NCBI GenBank assembly: GCA_002812745.2
Contig: NCSJ02000103.1
Location: 1 to 64,000, forward strand
DNA length: 64,000 nucleotides
Direction of reading: 5' to 3'
Source of the DNA: Scytalidium lignicola
Taxonomy: Eukaryota > Ascomycota > Leotiomycetes
Shown: positions 13,201-25,515 of the stretch, piece after piece
Position numbering within the stretch: the stretch's first letter is position 1
Layout of the letters: every line of letters starts with the position of its first letter
The notes under the pieces: model-generated
Told to the model about the DNA's origin: nothing
Seen by the model: the letters and a program-made list of their open reading frames with translations, nothing else
The model's database searches: none
Made by a program: the position numbers and the translations under genes

Positions 13201-15962
13201 CCCCCAAGGAACGTTCGACAGTTTTACCCTCAAGCTAAGAGAGATGCAAATACGAAGTTGGTCTCTACAATACACACTGGTTAAGGAAGGGATGAACCAG
13301 AACCGTGAAATTTTCCCAGATATGGACAGAGATCAGGCAGATTTCCTAGCAACTGTCCATTATGCAATCGGATTACGGAAGTACTGCAAAGTTTCCAATA
13401 AGATCTTCTTGAAGATGATGAAAGTGGAAATGCTACGCCTTAAGCATGTTGAGAAGTGGGAAGATTACATTGGCCAAGTTCTGTTTGATCTATACGCAAT
13501 TCGATTGGGTGTGGAAACATACTTGTTGGAGGATCATGGCTGTCCCAATGAAGCATTAGACCGACGGACGGTATTGAATATTGTACCCCAGGTTATCGCA
13601 CTAGCAAACCGGTTGTCTATGAAAGATTTACTCAAACACGAATTGCGTTCGACTATTGAAAAGATGCAACAAGCTATCGGTCCTGCTAAGTCAAATCCAC
13701 AGATGCAGCACAATCTTCGTAACTATACGGAGTACCTGAAGACATCCATACGACCACTACACATGTATCAAGCGCTCAAGGGGCAAGTTCAAGTAGATTC
13801 ACTACCAGTCATCTCACACGAAAGTCCGCTTGCTAATAAAGGGTGGTACTTCTTGCTCGGCATGATGGCCTTGACAAAATTCCGATCACAAAAGCGCCTT
13901 GGACCAGGAGCCCAGACGGATGACCTTCGTGTTGGTGCCACATTCCTTAGGTTACAGCTACAATTTACTGCCGACCATTGGGAAACGTGGTATAGACTTG
14001 CACAATGTTTTGATTATGAGCTTGAGGAGGAAATATTGTGGTCTGCAGAAAAAATCAACAATAATCGTGCTGAACTTGTCAAATTGCAAAGAAGTGCAAT
14101 CCATTGTTATGTCATGGCCTTATCGACAGCAGTCCGGAATGCCGACGACACATTCGAAACAGCAGGAAAACTTTCGGAAATGTACCAGGATTTTGGCATG
14201 CGAGTTTATTCATCATCCCGGGAGCCGTTCAGTATGGAGGCTTTCTGGGTCGACGAGTTCGAAAAGCATATGAGTGGTGCTGCTGGCATGTACAAAAAGC
14301 CCTTACACGAAGAGCTTAGTCGATTCAAGGCATGGAAGTATGCCTCTACATTGTTCAAGCGCGCACTGGCCGACAAGCCAAATAGTTGGATGTAAGAAAT
14401 TTCCTAGACAAACCATTGTTAGATTTGATACTGACACTAACCAACACAGGAACCACTTTATGCTAGGAAAATGCCAGTGGAAAATGTACTGCAAGGCACT
14501 CCAAGATGTGGATGATAGAATTAAGGCTCAACGACCGGAGATGCAGGCTGTTCTCAACTGTTTCCTGAATGCTATAAAAACAGTGCCTAAGCCGAAAGAC
14601 AGTCGTCAGGACCCCATACTTGAGCCGCACTACAAATTAGTATCGATTGTTCATAAGCTTGTGATGTTTGGGCATTTGAAGCCACAAGAAGGTGCGAATC
14701 ATTTGCAGCAGCAACCTTATGCAATCCGTAAGGGGGAATACGTTGGAATCAATGATTTTGAGGACTGGGAGCCGTTCATCCTAGAAAGTCTTCGTCATCT
14801 TCGAAATGCCGACAAGCAACATTGGCACCACAGGATGATCGCTCGGGTTGCGAGTATCCTCTTCGATGAAAATAGACCCGAATACGTACAAGCTATGGCT
14901 GCAAAACATGAATTCCGTGAATCAATTTTCACCAAAACAATGCATGTTCAAGTGTGGAAGCCTGATGCCGAACGCCCTGGACGCCATTGTGTATATATGG
15001 AACGTTATGTCAAGTTCATGACTAAGATCCTCTGGGTCGTCAATGACAAGGCAAATATGGAACTTCTGGCTAAGAGGGTACGGAAGAAGTCAACCGACTA
15101 TTTCTGTTTCAATCAAGTTTGGACGGAAGTCTGTTCAACGTATCTCAAATTAATTCGCCGAGCTGGTCAGATCCCCCCAAATATGGACGAAGTCTTCAAA
15201 GGCATGCCATATGACGAGTTTGAAGTATACTCGGACCGCCTTACAGAGTGGATTCAAGATCCAAAGAGTACGATTCCGGCGCTCGATGCCCTCAGGGAAT
15301 CTGTCGAACTCAAGAAGCTGAACGCTAACCAGATGAAAGCCACTGCAATTGATGATATCATCAATGATGCCTGGGCAGTCCTCATCACCCAAATTGCAAA
15401 AACTCTCCCTGGTCCAGACCCTGCTACTCAGCTCCAGCTTGATGGGGAGGCAGCTGCTCGTGTGCAAGGCCCCATGAGTGTCTCCAACCTCGTCATGACA
15501 CTGGACGGCACACCTGTTGTGGTTCCAGTTGCCGGCCCAGAAACCGGCCCGCGGCCTCGCAAAATAGGAGTCGGCCGTCGAGAAGTTCTACGTCGTGCAG
15601 AAGGAGCTGTGAACAAGAGTGCCGATGCCCCTAAATCATCTGGAATATCTCGTGGGCGGTACTCTGAGCCGGGAAGTGCAAGGCCTGTAGATCCAGTCGG
15701 ACCGGTCCAGAAGCCGAAGGGTTTTAACATAGGGAGGAATCTGGACGATGGGAAAGGAGATGAGAGCTCTGCACCAGGGAGTGTACACGATAGTGCAGAT
15801 GACGAGAGTGATTTGAGTGACGTACCGGATATGGACGAGTCAATGATATTTCCAAATCTTGTTAAAAGGGATGAAGAATCTAGCGCAAATAGAGGGACTG
15901 CTGGAGGGTCTAGCGGTGGGGAGGGAGCAAGCACGCCGGTTGAAAACAGTGAACATCAATGA
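10229..15962 (+). CDS. hir3: Histone transcription regulator 3 homologue (HIR complex)
   Basis: Four coding exons (10229-10231, 10280-10354, 10412-14391, 14450-15962) give 1,856 residues, typical for fungal Hir3. It is the scaffold of the HIR nucleosome-assembly complex (counterpart of human CABIN1), which acts with Hir1/Hir2 and Asf1 in the nucleus to deposit H3-H4 independently of replication and to repress histone genes. The N-terminus reads MATWTALNIEPDDQS, then 'IEEALKLYQTALKLH', the first TPR-like helix pair. An acidic, Ser/Thr-rich linker with a basic KRSKRIRNR patch sits near residues 390-425. The rest is helical repeat, and the tail (from about 1,700) is disordered and acidic. The first coding exon is only the ATG. 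Intron 3 splits the Met codon of SWMNHF. Confidence 0.93.
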
Positions 15963-16764
15963 TAGCTGGCTTTTAGGAATTGGTTAAATGGATAGCTAGG
16001 CATGGTATTATATGGTTGGTTTGCTGGTGGAAATAGTCTCTGGGTTGAAAGGTGTTATGGTATATCACGATGTATTATTGCTAGGCGTGCTATTGGGTTG
16101 TACTGTTATCACTCTGCGTGAGTGCCTCCTGCTTAATTATCTCGACAAATATAAAGTGTAAATTTATCCAAGTATTATGACCTATAACAAAAAAAAATGA
16201 AAAACTGCCAAGTTAAAAGAACAAACAGTCTTAGAATACAAGGGTTTTCTTTTTCAATTAACTCTATCAAATATAAGGCTAATTTAAAAAACAAAACATT
16301 TGCAAATAAATTGACCTCTTCCCAGTCAATTTTCATTGATGTTACCTTTTGAAAAGTTACCCTGTTGAAGGCTAACTGAATTTGGTTGAATCGCTCAACT
16401 AGCTGTCAGCATGCACATCATGCATCTGCATAACATTCTTGCAGTATCAATTAGTTAACTACGAAGAAAAACGCAGATGAAGAAGAGAAGTTTGTAGAAT
16501 CACAGCAGGACAATCAATCAAGCTGTTGAATTCTACCATTTAATATTTATTAGCAAATTAACATTTCATCGCAATTCAACTGAACCTTGTTAAGTGACCT
16601 ATAAAGTGGTTTCGTGATGAACTAGGATTTGGTTGCCATGTCAACCACACATTATTGACCTGTGTCACCTAGGCGCTTGAGCACCATCATTATCGTCAAC
16701 CATCCGCTTCGTTGTTGGAAAAGCATTCCTTTAAGTGCTATATCTTNAAAAAAGAACTGGAATT
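15963..16764. other. Intergenic, AT-rich
   Basis: Contains the 3' UTR of hir3 and the kinesin promoter. An N at 16747 beside an A-run lies 18 bp before the kinesin ATG. No gene is supported. Confidence 0.5.
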
Positions 16765-19211
16765 ATGGATCATCCAAAGTCACAAGCTGCGCTTTTTCAA
16801 GTGTATCTACGATTGCGACCACCGCCAACTGGGAACCACTCAGACTCTCAAACCAGATTTTTAACCGTGGAGGAAGCGAAAGAAGATGCTGCGCCTACGC
16901 ATATTACATTGAATCCTCCAAACGATAACAGACGGAGAGCTGTTGAGAAATTTGGGTTTACGAGGGTGTTTGAGGAAAATGCTTCCCAACTTGATTTATT
17001 TCAAGGTAGTGGAATACTAGGTCTAGTTGAAGGGGTTCTGGGTCCTCAGGGTGGAGATGGAAGAGATGGACTGCTTGCCACGTTAGGCGTGACTGGATCC
17101 GGAAAAGTTTGCCAACACATTCTCTACATCATTATGAATGACAGATCCTAATAAGTATCACAGAGCCATACTATCCTTGGATCTCGAAATCAGCGCGGGC
17201 TTACCCAACTATCACTTGATGTCCTGTTCCGATCAATATCCTCCACTATTCTTGATACAAACACTACACCCTTCCTCCATGCCTCAATCGCAGCATCGGA
17301 TCCATCTGAAGCACAAGTCATGTCTGCACCACAGTTTCTAGATACGATATATGGCGATCCTTCAGCTCCTTCAAGGGCAAGCTCTAGAGCCCCAACACCA
17401 ATGGTGGTACGGATTCCCGAAGCTCCATTACACCCTTTATCACTCAGCCTTTATCCGTCCTTAGTGGGATTTGACACTGGTAGTCCCAAAACCATCCGAG
17501 TTGTCCAGGACGAGGTTGATGTGCCAAAAGTTTTGGCACTTCCCCAGATTCCTTCATTTATGTTATCAACNTTTTTCAAAAGCTAGAAAGCATGTTACTA
17601 AGGCTACTATAAAGGGCGAAACTCCGAGACGCCAACTTCTCCAAAGACCATCGGTTTTACCACCTATGGTACCGGATATCGGCAATATCACCGTTGACTG
17701 TGATCCTAACGCAGAGTATGCAATTCTGATCTCAATGTATGAAGTCTATAATGACCGTATTTTTGACCTTCTTACTCCTGCAATCAAATCGGCTTCCACA
17801 AAAGAGTTCCGTCGCCGACCACTATTATTCAAGCCTACTGAACAATCACCGGACCGAAAGGTCGTGGCAGGATTGCGAAAGGTAATTTGCAATAGTCTAA
17901 AAGATGCACTCCTAGTCCTTGAAGCAGGTCTTCACGAGCGAAGAGTTGCAGGAACTGGAAGCAATAGTGTTTCTTCCCGGAGCCACGGTTTCTTCTGTGT
18001 TGAGGTCAGGAAGAGAAGTCGATCTCATACACAGGCAGCTTGGACCGCTAATACATATACCATCGTTGACTTAGCTGGAAGTGAGCGTGCAAGGGATGCG
18101 AAGACACAGGGTGCAACTTTGGCTGAGGCTGGCAAGATCAATGAGAGTTTGATGTACCTTGGCCAGTGCCTTCAACTGCAGAGCGATCTTGCAAATAGTA
18201 CAAAAGTAAGTCAATCCTAACCTCAAATTTTATAACCAACTAATGCGTTAGCAGCCTAACCTTGTACCATTCCGTCAATGTAAACTTACAGAACTTCTAT
18301 TCTCGAATTCCTTCCCATCATCTAACTCACACCATCATCCGCGTAATCCTCAAAAGGCCACAATGATTGTCACAGCAGATCCTGTTGGAGATTTCAATGC
18401 CACAAGTCAGATCCTCCGCTACAGTGCTCTAGCTCGTGAGATCACAGTTCCACGAATTCCAAGTGTAACAAGCACGATCTTAGCAGGTAATACCAGCGGC
18501 AGCAGCAAAGGATACTACGGCAGCGACCGTTCTATGCACAGCGACACTGAGCGTGAGACAATGGAGATAGCTGCACTTGAAATTGCGAGAATGAGTGAAG
18601 AGATTGATGGTTTGAGGAACGAGTTGGAAGTTGAACAGCAGAAGCGCATGGAGTGTGAATCACACCTACTCAGCATGGAAGACCGACTCCTCGAACTGGA
18701 GGCAGATATTAGAGAGGAATGCTACCAGGATATGGAGAAGCGTATGCAAGAAGAGATGGCACGCTGGAAGGCTACTTGGGCCGCCGAAGTCGATCGAAAT
18801 GAGGAGCACATGGATAAGAAAATCGAAATTTATACTCGAGGTATTGAACTGGATGCTGATGAGGACAAAGAGAATATCCACTCTGGCTACAACCCCGATA
18901 CGGCGTCTTTGCAGGATGAGAATGAGCGTCTCAGTAAAGAGGTTGAATTGCTGCGGCGACAGCTTGATGGTAATATGAGTCCTACTAAAACTCGAAGGAT
19001 GCCTTTACGAGAGTCGAGAACTACTGGAGATGTGGTGAAGGATTTGGAGAATCTGAGTATTAGCAACAGCGCGAGCAGGAGTATCAGGAGTACCAGAAGT
19101 AGTAGGAATGGCTCCACGGAAACTCCACAGGCCAAAGGTTCGCCTGTGAAGAAGGTTAGGAAGTTGACTGCAAGAAAATGGGATTTGTGTGATCAGGATG
19201 ATTTGATGTAG
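16765..19211 (+). CDS. Kinesin motor protein, divergent (kinesin-6-like)
   Basis: Three exons (16765-17106, 17164-18205, 18252-19211) give 780 residues once the N at 17571 is dropped. This is a microtubule-based ATPase motor. Visible motifs are 'VYLRLRPP' near residue 13, P-loop GVTGSGKSHT (about 108-117), MYEVYNDRIFDLL, switch I NSVSSRSH, switch II DLAGSE and INESLMYLGQCL. An insert of about 130 residues, rich in Pro and Ser, separates the P-loop region from the YNDRIFDLL strand; large motor inserts are typical of kinesin-6 (MKLP1/Klp9), so spindle-midzone or cytokinesis work is inferred. A coiled coil (Glu/Arg-rich) follows the motor and a basic Ser-rich tail closes it. Intron 1 cuts directly after the P-loop Lys. 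Subfamily is uncertain. Confidence 0.88.
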
Positions 19212-20108
19212 GATGCTTCTGGTTTTGAAAGATCAACTTGTTCAGGATTTGTGTGAATTTTATTCTAGGGCAATCCTCAATTTCGAGGATGGAGTTGGGG
19301 AGTTACTTGACACGAGATCCCCCTTATTGTTTGATATATCCTATTTCTGCTTTTTGCATCGGGCGATTATTTGGATTATAATAATATGTTTTATGCAATA
19401 CTTCTGATACTTTACGAAATAACTCGATTACTATTTCCTTATTGTGGTTTCGTTGGGCAGAACGTTACACCCGCCTTTGAAATATGTGATCATTATGAAT
19501 GGGAATTATATGAGCATTTCTTTGATATTTTGTGTATATCCAACTAAACAGCAGTATGTGGTATTATCCAACGCTCTAAGCGGTCTTCTATTCTAAAAAG
19601 TGGTATCGTTTCTGACTTACCGCGCTTTGGATTTTGTTTTAATGACATATATCGTGCCCCTTCAACGATGGATGGGTTGGCATGGCGTTGAAAGTGTACT
19701 AAATTAGTGAAAACATTCTGGATCTGTATTCTGATTCGTTGCGGTATCCCATGGCGAGCAAGATGTAGGCTCTATGTGTTATGTCGCTATATCACGGCGA
19801 GCCATTTTCATTGGATATGGAAGCAAAGTTTAAGTGAGAAAGGTGAAAATGACTCCAATCTAGTTCAAGCGCTTCTAGATCTCACTTTCAATTCTGCTGG
19901 GAGACAACTAAACAGAAGCACCGCTAGATCTGTCTCCAACACGCTCCTTTTCCCTCACTTTTGTTCACGTTTAACGTTCACTTTCTCACGCACAACAATC
20001 GTGTCCCTTTCTTCAAAGACACAAAAATAACCCTCCTCGTGACTTTCACAAAGTCTTCTTCACGCTTCTTCTAACAATCGAAACCTTCAATCACGTGTCC
20101 AAGTCACA
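19212..20108. other. Intergenic with pyrimidine-rich promoter
   Basis: The distal part is AT-rich. From about 19,930 the plus strand is strongly C/T-rich (CTCC, TTTC, CTTCTTC runs) up to the ATG at 20109, the pattern of a fungal core promoter and 5' UTR. No gene is supported. Confidence 0.5.
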
Positions 20109-21647
20109 ATGGCACCTGTCAAGATGAAAGGAGGCATTGGTCTCGTCTGTGTCGTTAACCAACAACTATTCATGGTTGGACAATACTCTCCACCAAAGGG
20201 AGATCCAGCTACCAACCCAGAAGAGCAGGCTCGAATGCTCATGGGCTTTATTCGCAGTCCAGATGCCATTAGCCGTCTCACTGAGGGACTCAAGTACGTC
20301 CGGATCCCAACCGATCAGGATTTGGTACACCTTCGCTCCCAGGTTGAGTTCTTCGAAAAGCAGGAGAAAGCCAAGGGAAACCATTATATAAACGGTATTC
20401 CAGCTGGACGTGTTGTTCTAAATGACATCCTTCCTTCCTTGTCAACAGAGACTGGTGCGGAGATCCTAAAGATTGTTGCCTCCTACAATCTCCCTCCAAA
20501 ATCAAAATACCTCCCACCTTCTGGACAAGATGATCTGTCAAAGAGATCTACTGTCTGGGTTCAGGTTGATACCTCGTTTTCACATCAGGTCTGGTGTGAG
20601 TGGTGCTTTGTACTTGATCTTGACCTCGCATCCCTGCAGGTTTATAGGGGAAGAGCGTACAAGAATGCAGACACATACAACCACTTCAAATTTCTCGGAA
20701 GTCCCCATTTCACGGTCCCAAGACCGCGATTTGTGATCTCATTTGATGATCTTTTGAAGATGACCGATGAGGAGTTCATCAATGATTTCCTAGAGAGGGA
20801 TGACTACGGCCATGAGGGTGTAGGAGGTCCTGAGGAAGCGGATGGAGCTGCGGATGGATTGGGAGGTGCCCAATTTGGCCCAGTTCTGGGAGTCACAGTA
20901 ACTGAGGAACTTGGAGCAGTTCAGAGACTCACTTCGGCTGAGGAATTGGTCGGAGCTCAGGAGTTTATCCTGGGTAATGGATATGCAAGAAGTGACGAAT
21001 TTGGAGAAGCTCAGGGATTCACCTCAACTGAGGGATTCAAAGGAGCGTCGGAAGTCGCCGCAACTGCAGGACTCGCAGGAAGTGAACTACTCGGAAGAGC
21101 TCAGGAGTTTGGAGGTACTCAGGAGTATCCTTCGCTTGCAAGATACGCTGGATACGGAGGAACTGAAGGATTGGTCGAAGCTCAGGGACTCACAGCAGCT
21201 GAAGAATCCCAAGGTGATGGTGGACATCTCGGAGCTGGTTTATCCGTTGGAAATAAACAATTCGAAGGAGCCCAAGGATTTGGAGCAACTGAACAATATG
21301 AAGCCGGCCAGAGATACTTCGGAGACGCAGCCCTCACTGGAGGCGAGGTATTCGAAGAAGGTTCTGAGGAGCTCTCGGGTAGTTATTCAGCATTGTTGGG
21401 AGACGAATCAGAGTACCTGCAAAACTATGAGCAGTTTATGGGAAATAATGTGGAGAATTACCAGCTGGAGTTGGCAAATCTGTTGCGGGGAAATGACGGG
21501 AACAAGGAAAATGAAGGAGAGAATATGGGAAATGGAGAGCTGAATGATGAGGAAGCATGGAGAATGTTCTCAACTAATTCCACGGAGCCCCATGATGATA
21601 CGTTGGATGGTGAATTTGAGTTGGTTGGTGAGAATGAGAACATCTGA
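20109..21647 (+). CDS. Unknown protein with Gly/Gln/Glu-rich imperfect-repeat tail
   Basis: An uninterrupted frame of 512 residues with a clean ATG after a pyrimidine-rich leader. Residues 1-235 look globular, starting 'MAPVKMKGGIGLVCVVNQ', with a Trp/Cys cluster (VWCEWCFVLDLDL) near 160. Residues about 240-410 are low complexity, built from degenerate units of the form G-A-Q-E/G-F-x-x-T/A-E-G/E, rich in Gly, Ala, Glu and Gln. The C-terminus is acidic and Asn-rich. I recognise no domain. The tail suggests a disordered or aggregation-prone scaffold, which is inference only. It converges on the Rossmann-fold gene. Confidence 0.75.
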   Translation: MAPVKMKGGIGLVCVVNQQLFMVGQYSPPKGDPATNPEEQARMLMGFIRSPDAISRLTEGLKYVRIPTDQDLVHLRSQVEFFEKQEKAKGNHYINGIPAGRVVLNDILPSLSTETGAEILKIVASYNLPPKSKYLPPSGQDDLSKRSTVWVQVDTSFSHQVWCEWCFVLDLDLASLQVYRGRAYKNADTYNHFKFLGSPHFTVPRPRFVISFDDLLKMTDEEFINDFLERDDYGHEGVGGPEEADGAADGLGGAQFGPVLGVTVTEELGAVQRLTSAEELVGAQEFILGNGYARSDEFGEAQGFTSTEGFKGASEVAATAGLAGSELLGRAQEFGGTQEYPSLARYAGYGGTEGLVEAQGLTAAEESQGDGGHLGAGLSVGNKQFEGAQGFGATEQYEAGQRYFGDAALTGGEVFEEGSEELSGSYSALLGDESEYLQNYEQFMGNNVENYQLELANLLRGNDGNKENEGENMGNGELNDEEAWRMFSTNSTEPHDDTLDGEFELVGENENI

Positions 21648-22062
21648 TTGTGTCAACCTGCACACATTTGGATTCAGATTCTTCTCGCTCTCATCTTTGA
21701 AGTCGAGCGTTCTTTTACGCGAAACTTCTACCAATTAACGCGATGGTTTGTTCGTTGGTGTTTTCTTTTTCAGTTGTTCAATGCTTTCTAGTGAAACTCA
21801 CAGGAAGGGACGCGTCTTGTGCCTTTAGCAGGCCGTGATATGTGGCCCGTGCGTTGTCTTCAGACATGCACAACTTTGCCTGTAATTAAGAGAAATAAAG
21901 TCTCTTGTTATTCCTATAATTCTGCTCTGTCACCGTGATTACCCATTTTCTCCATTCCACTTCTAAAATTACAGTCATTTGCCTATGATAAGTAGGCAAC
22001 CCTTTTGTGTTTTTGTTAAGCAGTACAAGGCAAAATCCAAATATCCTCAAATTGCCTCGATC
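21648..22062. other. Convergent 3' intergenic
   Basis: Lies between two stop codons facing each other. No coding signal beyond the two 3' UTRs. Confidence 0.5.
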
Positions 22063-23136
22063 TTAAATTCGAGCATTGATCGGTACTATGCCAAATCTAT
22101 TCCAGAACTCCCGTGTATCATAACAGCGACCCAATCGTTCCATGGGGCGAGGCAGTGCTTTCATATCTTCTTCAATCATGAGTTCTTGGACCCATCTCAG
22201 GATTTGGTTTTGGTCATTTCTCTCTTCCTCAGCAGAATCCCTTTGGCCAGCCCATCCAAGAGCCAGAGACCACCAATCATAGACGAAGAGATCTGTGAGC
22301 ATCTACATAAAGCAGGTCATACGTCAGAATTGCTTGTCGTCGGATGATAAAAGCGAATAATGTAGTTGGTAGCCAAGACACACTTGATAGGGGCAAAACC
22401 AAAGCATAAAATATCAAAAGAAAAGGAAGGGAAACAGTGGACATACCCATCTCTCAGTAGCAAACTCCCCATGCACAGCAACCACGGCCCTCGCAACATC
22501 CATACCATGAACGAGATGCAAGCTCCCCTTCTCCTTCAATCCTTCCTTACTCTTCACCACTCTCTCCAGCCAGTCCTTCGGCTGCCTCTTCCCACCCCAT
22601 AACCCCGCAAGATCCAACACGCAGCCGCCAAGTTCAAGCAGCTCATCCTCCGCAATCGCTCGAGCATTAGTCGTATCATACCTAGAATGCCTCGTAACCC
22701 AAGTCTCCTGCTCCGGGGTTTGCCAAATTCCTGTACTTCCTAGTTGAATGAATTGAAAAGCGGAATCCGTATCATCACTACCAGCATGAGCATTCGAATG
22801 CGTAGCGCTATAAGATGTAACCAGATGTCTACTCTGATCTTTCCCCGTCAACGGGAAAGTGATAAGGATTGTTTTTGCTTTTGGAAGAGCAGCGAACTGC
22901 GCATTGGACTTGTCATTGTCGTCGAATTTGAATTTCAGCGTTCCGTCTCGGCCGCCGGTTGTGGTGGCCGCGTATGTGATACCCCGCGATTCAAGGAGGG
23001 GGATGAGGAACGTGGATGTCCAGCCGGCGCCGAGGATTAGGATAGAGACTTCTGAGGGGGTGCGACGAAGCTAAAAGATACCCATGAGATTATTGAGATA
23101 TGGAATGGGAATGGGAATGCGAAGGAGCCATACCAT
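22063..23136 (-). CDS. NAD(P)-binding Rossmann-fold protein (epimerase/YeeZ-like)
   Basis: Three exons (23136-23134, 23070-22447, 22302-22063) give 288 residues. Directly after the start, 'VSILILGAGWTST' is a beta-strand plus glycine-rich GxGxx(S/T)xF turn, the dinucleotide-binding motif of NAD-dependent epimerase/dehydratase-like proteins. Further on, 'FIQLGSTGIW' and the conserved W-V-T-R-H-S-R-Y-D region fit the extended SDR-like core, and LVHGMDVARAVVAVH resembles the helix that lines the substrate pocket. The first coding exon is only the ATG; its intron (GTATGG...TTTTAG) follows at once. The second intron is 144 bp, the longest modelled here. Substrate is unknown. The C-terminal WNRFGIVP stretch supports the final exon. 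Confidence 0.8.
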
Positions 23137-23729
23137 AGTGAGAAGGAGGATGGATTTTGATGTTATTTTTTCTGATTTTATATTTCTAAATAGAATTCTG
23201 TGTCGTAAAATATCCTTGGTGAAATATACCAAAACCTATTAATTATCGCGAATCTAACTTGTTTAATATTATTGATAGGGGATCCTGAAAGACCCCGTTT
23301 TATAGACACAATGTCTATGAGACTCAGATGAGGTCATATTGTAAATGATAATAAGTTGTCGCGTGCCGAGGTCGTTAGCTCATCCCATGAATTTTCCTTA
23401 GCAAAAGCAGAAATAATGATCAATTTCAGCATTCAAAGACACTATTATTATGTATTATGTTTCTGAAGTGAAAGGGTAATATTTTTTTATTACTTTGATT
23501 GTTATCATTAATTAAAAGCAGTTGAACTGTGCTGTATGTTTCGAACTTTAAGTTCTAACTAACTACGTATAACCAAATTCAAATAATACTCAGATGCTAT
23601 GTTGCTAATCATAATTCGTGAATTCCAAGATAGATAAGCATTTAATATTCCTGTCTTAGCCACACGTCCTTTGAACACCAAGTAACTCAATCAGCATCTA
23701 AACCATACGCAGAACCTTTTAACACCTAG
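23137..23729. other. Intergenic, AT-rich
   Basis: Promoter of the Rossmann-fold gene and 3' flank of the Zn2Cys6 gene. No coding signal. Confidence 0.5.
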
Positions 23730-25515
23730 TTAGTTGGGTATTAAAGTTTTCACAATCCTCACGCCTCTCTCATGAACCTTGTCCAATATCCCCCGAGCCC
23801 ATATAATCTCTTTCTCAAGGTGTGGATATTCTTTAGCCGTCGCGATAACTACACTCAATGGCATGACCGTCATAGCGGGACCTTGAACTAACATCTCTTC
23901 CTGCATAAAGTATTCGACTGACTGGCAAATATTGCGTGCCGTAGCTGCGAAATCTGAACGATGTAACAGAGGTGGGAGTTGCGCTGGGTCCGTGGTTTTG
24001 AGGAAGGGAGGAGACGGGGTAGACGCTGGGGCTACTGAGTGTGTGCAGACAGCACAACGAGGGCTTGGGTGGGCCGAAGGATCGAAAGACTCGATATCGA
24101 GATTGAGTTGAGATAATTGATGCATAACTGAATATAAAGCCACCATTCCAGAATACAAGATCAGGCAAAGAGTCCAGTAGACCATACACGTGTTTGCCAC
24201 CATAAGGTTGCAAAAATAGAATGACAGAGGGAACAATTTGCTGGCCTCGGAATCATCAGACGGGTTATCATTCTTGCAAGGCTGTGCCCAGAACAAGGGT
24301 CCCGAGTTCATTCTCTCAAGCTCATCGTAGAACTCTTGCAATTGGAAGTCTAGCTTCCAACATCTGTCAATGAGGTTCAAGCTTGACTGAAGAAGATGGA
24401 CGGGACAGAGATCGTCGTAATAAGCTGTCTCCGCCATGATAGTTGTTCCTTCTGCAAGGATATCAATGAGGCGATCGTATGGCAACTTGGGAAACTTTTT
24501 CCACGGTATCTCAATCCATTTAGGATCTAACAGATAAGAAATACGTTTGTGGTCCATAGACTGCAGAATCTATAGCATTACTCACAGTCAGCGAAAACTA
24601 CTCTAGTTAAGTAGCTATAGAGATACTTTGAGCAATAGGGATTAGAGACATACAGACGTCGTCCGGAAGATAAGAAATATTTTGTGTCCCAATCCTTCAG
24701 CATGTGCTTCTGCACCTCTCAACTTAATAAGCCTTTCAAGGCCATTGTGATGACTGAGCCAACCCTGATGCGTTCCACCCGGGCATTCCATAACCTCATA
24801 GGTAGAGAGGGCCATACAAGCAGCCAAGGTCTCGTCATCATACATCAATTTGGGATTCCAGAGCGCCTTTTGAAGTTCTCGAAGACCTAAGCCGTAGAGT
24901 TTTAAGCTCTCATTAATAAGTGCCGTGTCATTGTGGATTCTTCCTATCCTGGCAGTACACACAGCTAGAATTGAGCCTTCGAGGGCTTTTGTCATCAAAG
25001 GTTGGTCTACCAGCAGCATGAACCAAGGAGTCATTCCATCATCTGGATGGCCTCTTCGAAAATCTTCGTGTACATGATTGTATAAGAACTCATTGAGAAG
25101 TTGCTGCCGAAATACGGCATGTGGGACTATCTGGCCAAGTAGTTGAGGGGAGGAAGGTGGCGTCTTCTCCCTGCTTTTGGCAGGGACGCATTCCTCGGCC
25201 TTTTCGGATGCACCCTTCGTCTTGCCCGTGCCAGGCCCATTGCGGGCGTGGTTTCCAAGGATCTGGCTCTGGGCTTGCGCATGAGATTTCAAAGCTTGTT
25301 CTGTTGATTCGTGGTTAAGAATGAACACCCGTTCGCGCTGGTACCCCGCGCAAACGCGATTGGATTTTACACATTGTGAGCATTGTGGTCTTTCAAGTCC
25401 GCACTAGCTTCTATCAGACGTCAAGCTTATGGATGATATGGTGATAGTAACGAACCGCAATTCTCCGCTGCCTGCACGTGTGGCATGCTTTAGATCTACC
25501 TGGGACGCCAACCAT
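23730..25515 (-). CDS. Zn(II)2Cys6 transcription factor
   Basis: Three exons (25515-25456, 25403-24654, 24560-23730) give 546 residues. Exon 1 is 20 codons (MVGVPGRSKACHTCRQRRIA); joined to exon 2 (CGLERPQCSQCVKSNRVC) it makes a perfect C-x2-C-x6-C-x6-C-x2-C-x6-C binuclear cluster at residues 11-38. The cluster is therefore invisible unless the 52-bp intron is removed. The usual Lys before the third Cys is Ala here. A Ser/Pro/Lys-rich linker (60-100) leads to the middle-homology region, with HPDDGMTPWF, LEGSILAVCTARIGR and a helical C-terminus. It is nuclear; target genes are unknown. Head-to-tail with the Rossmann-fold gene, but no functional link is shown. Confidence 0.9.

Noticed and set aside
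18666..19135. Minus-strand frames rich in Leu/Ser opposite the kinesin coiled coil
   Set aside because: Antisense shadows of Glu/Lys-rich coding sequence.
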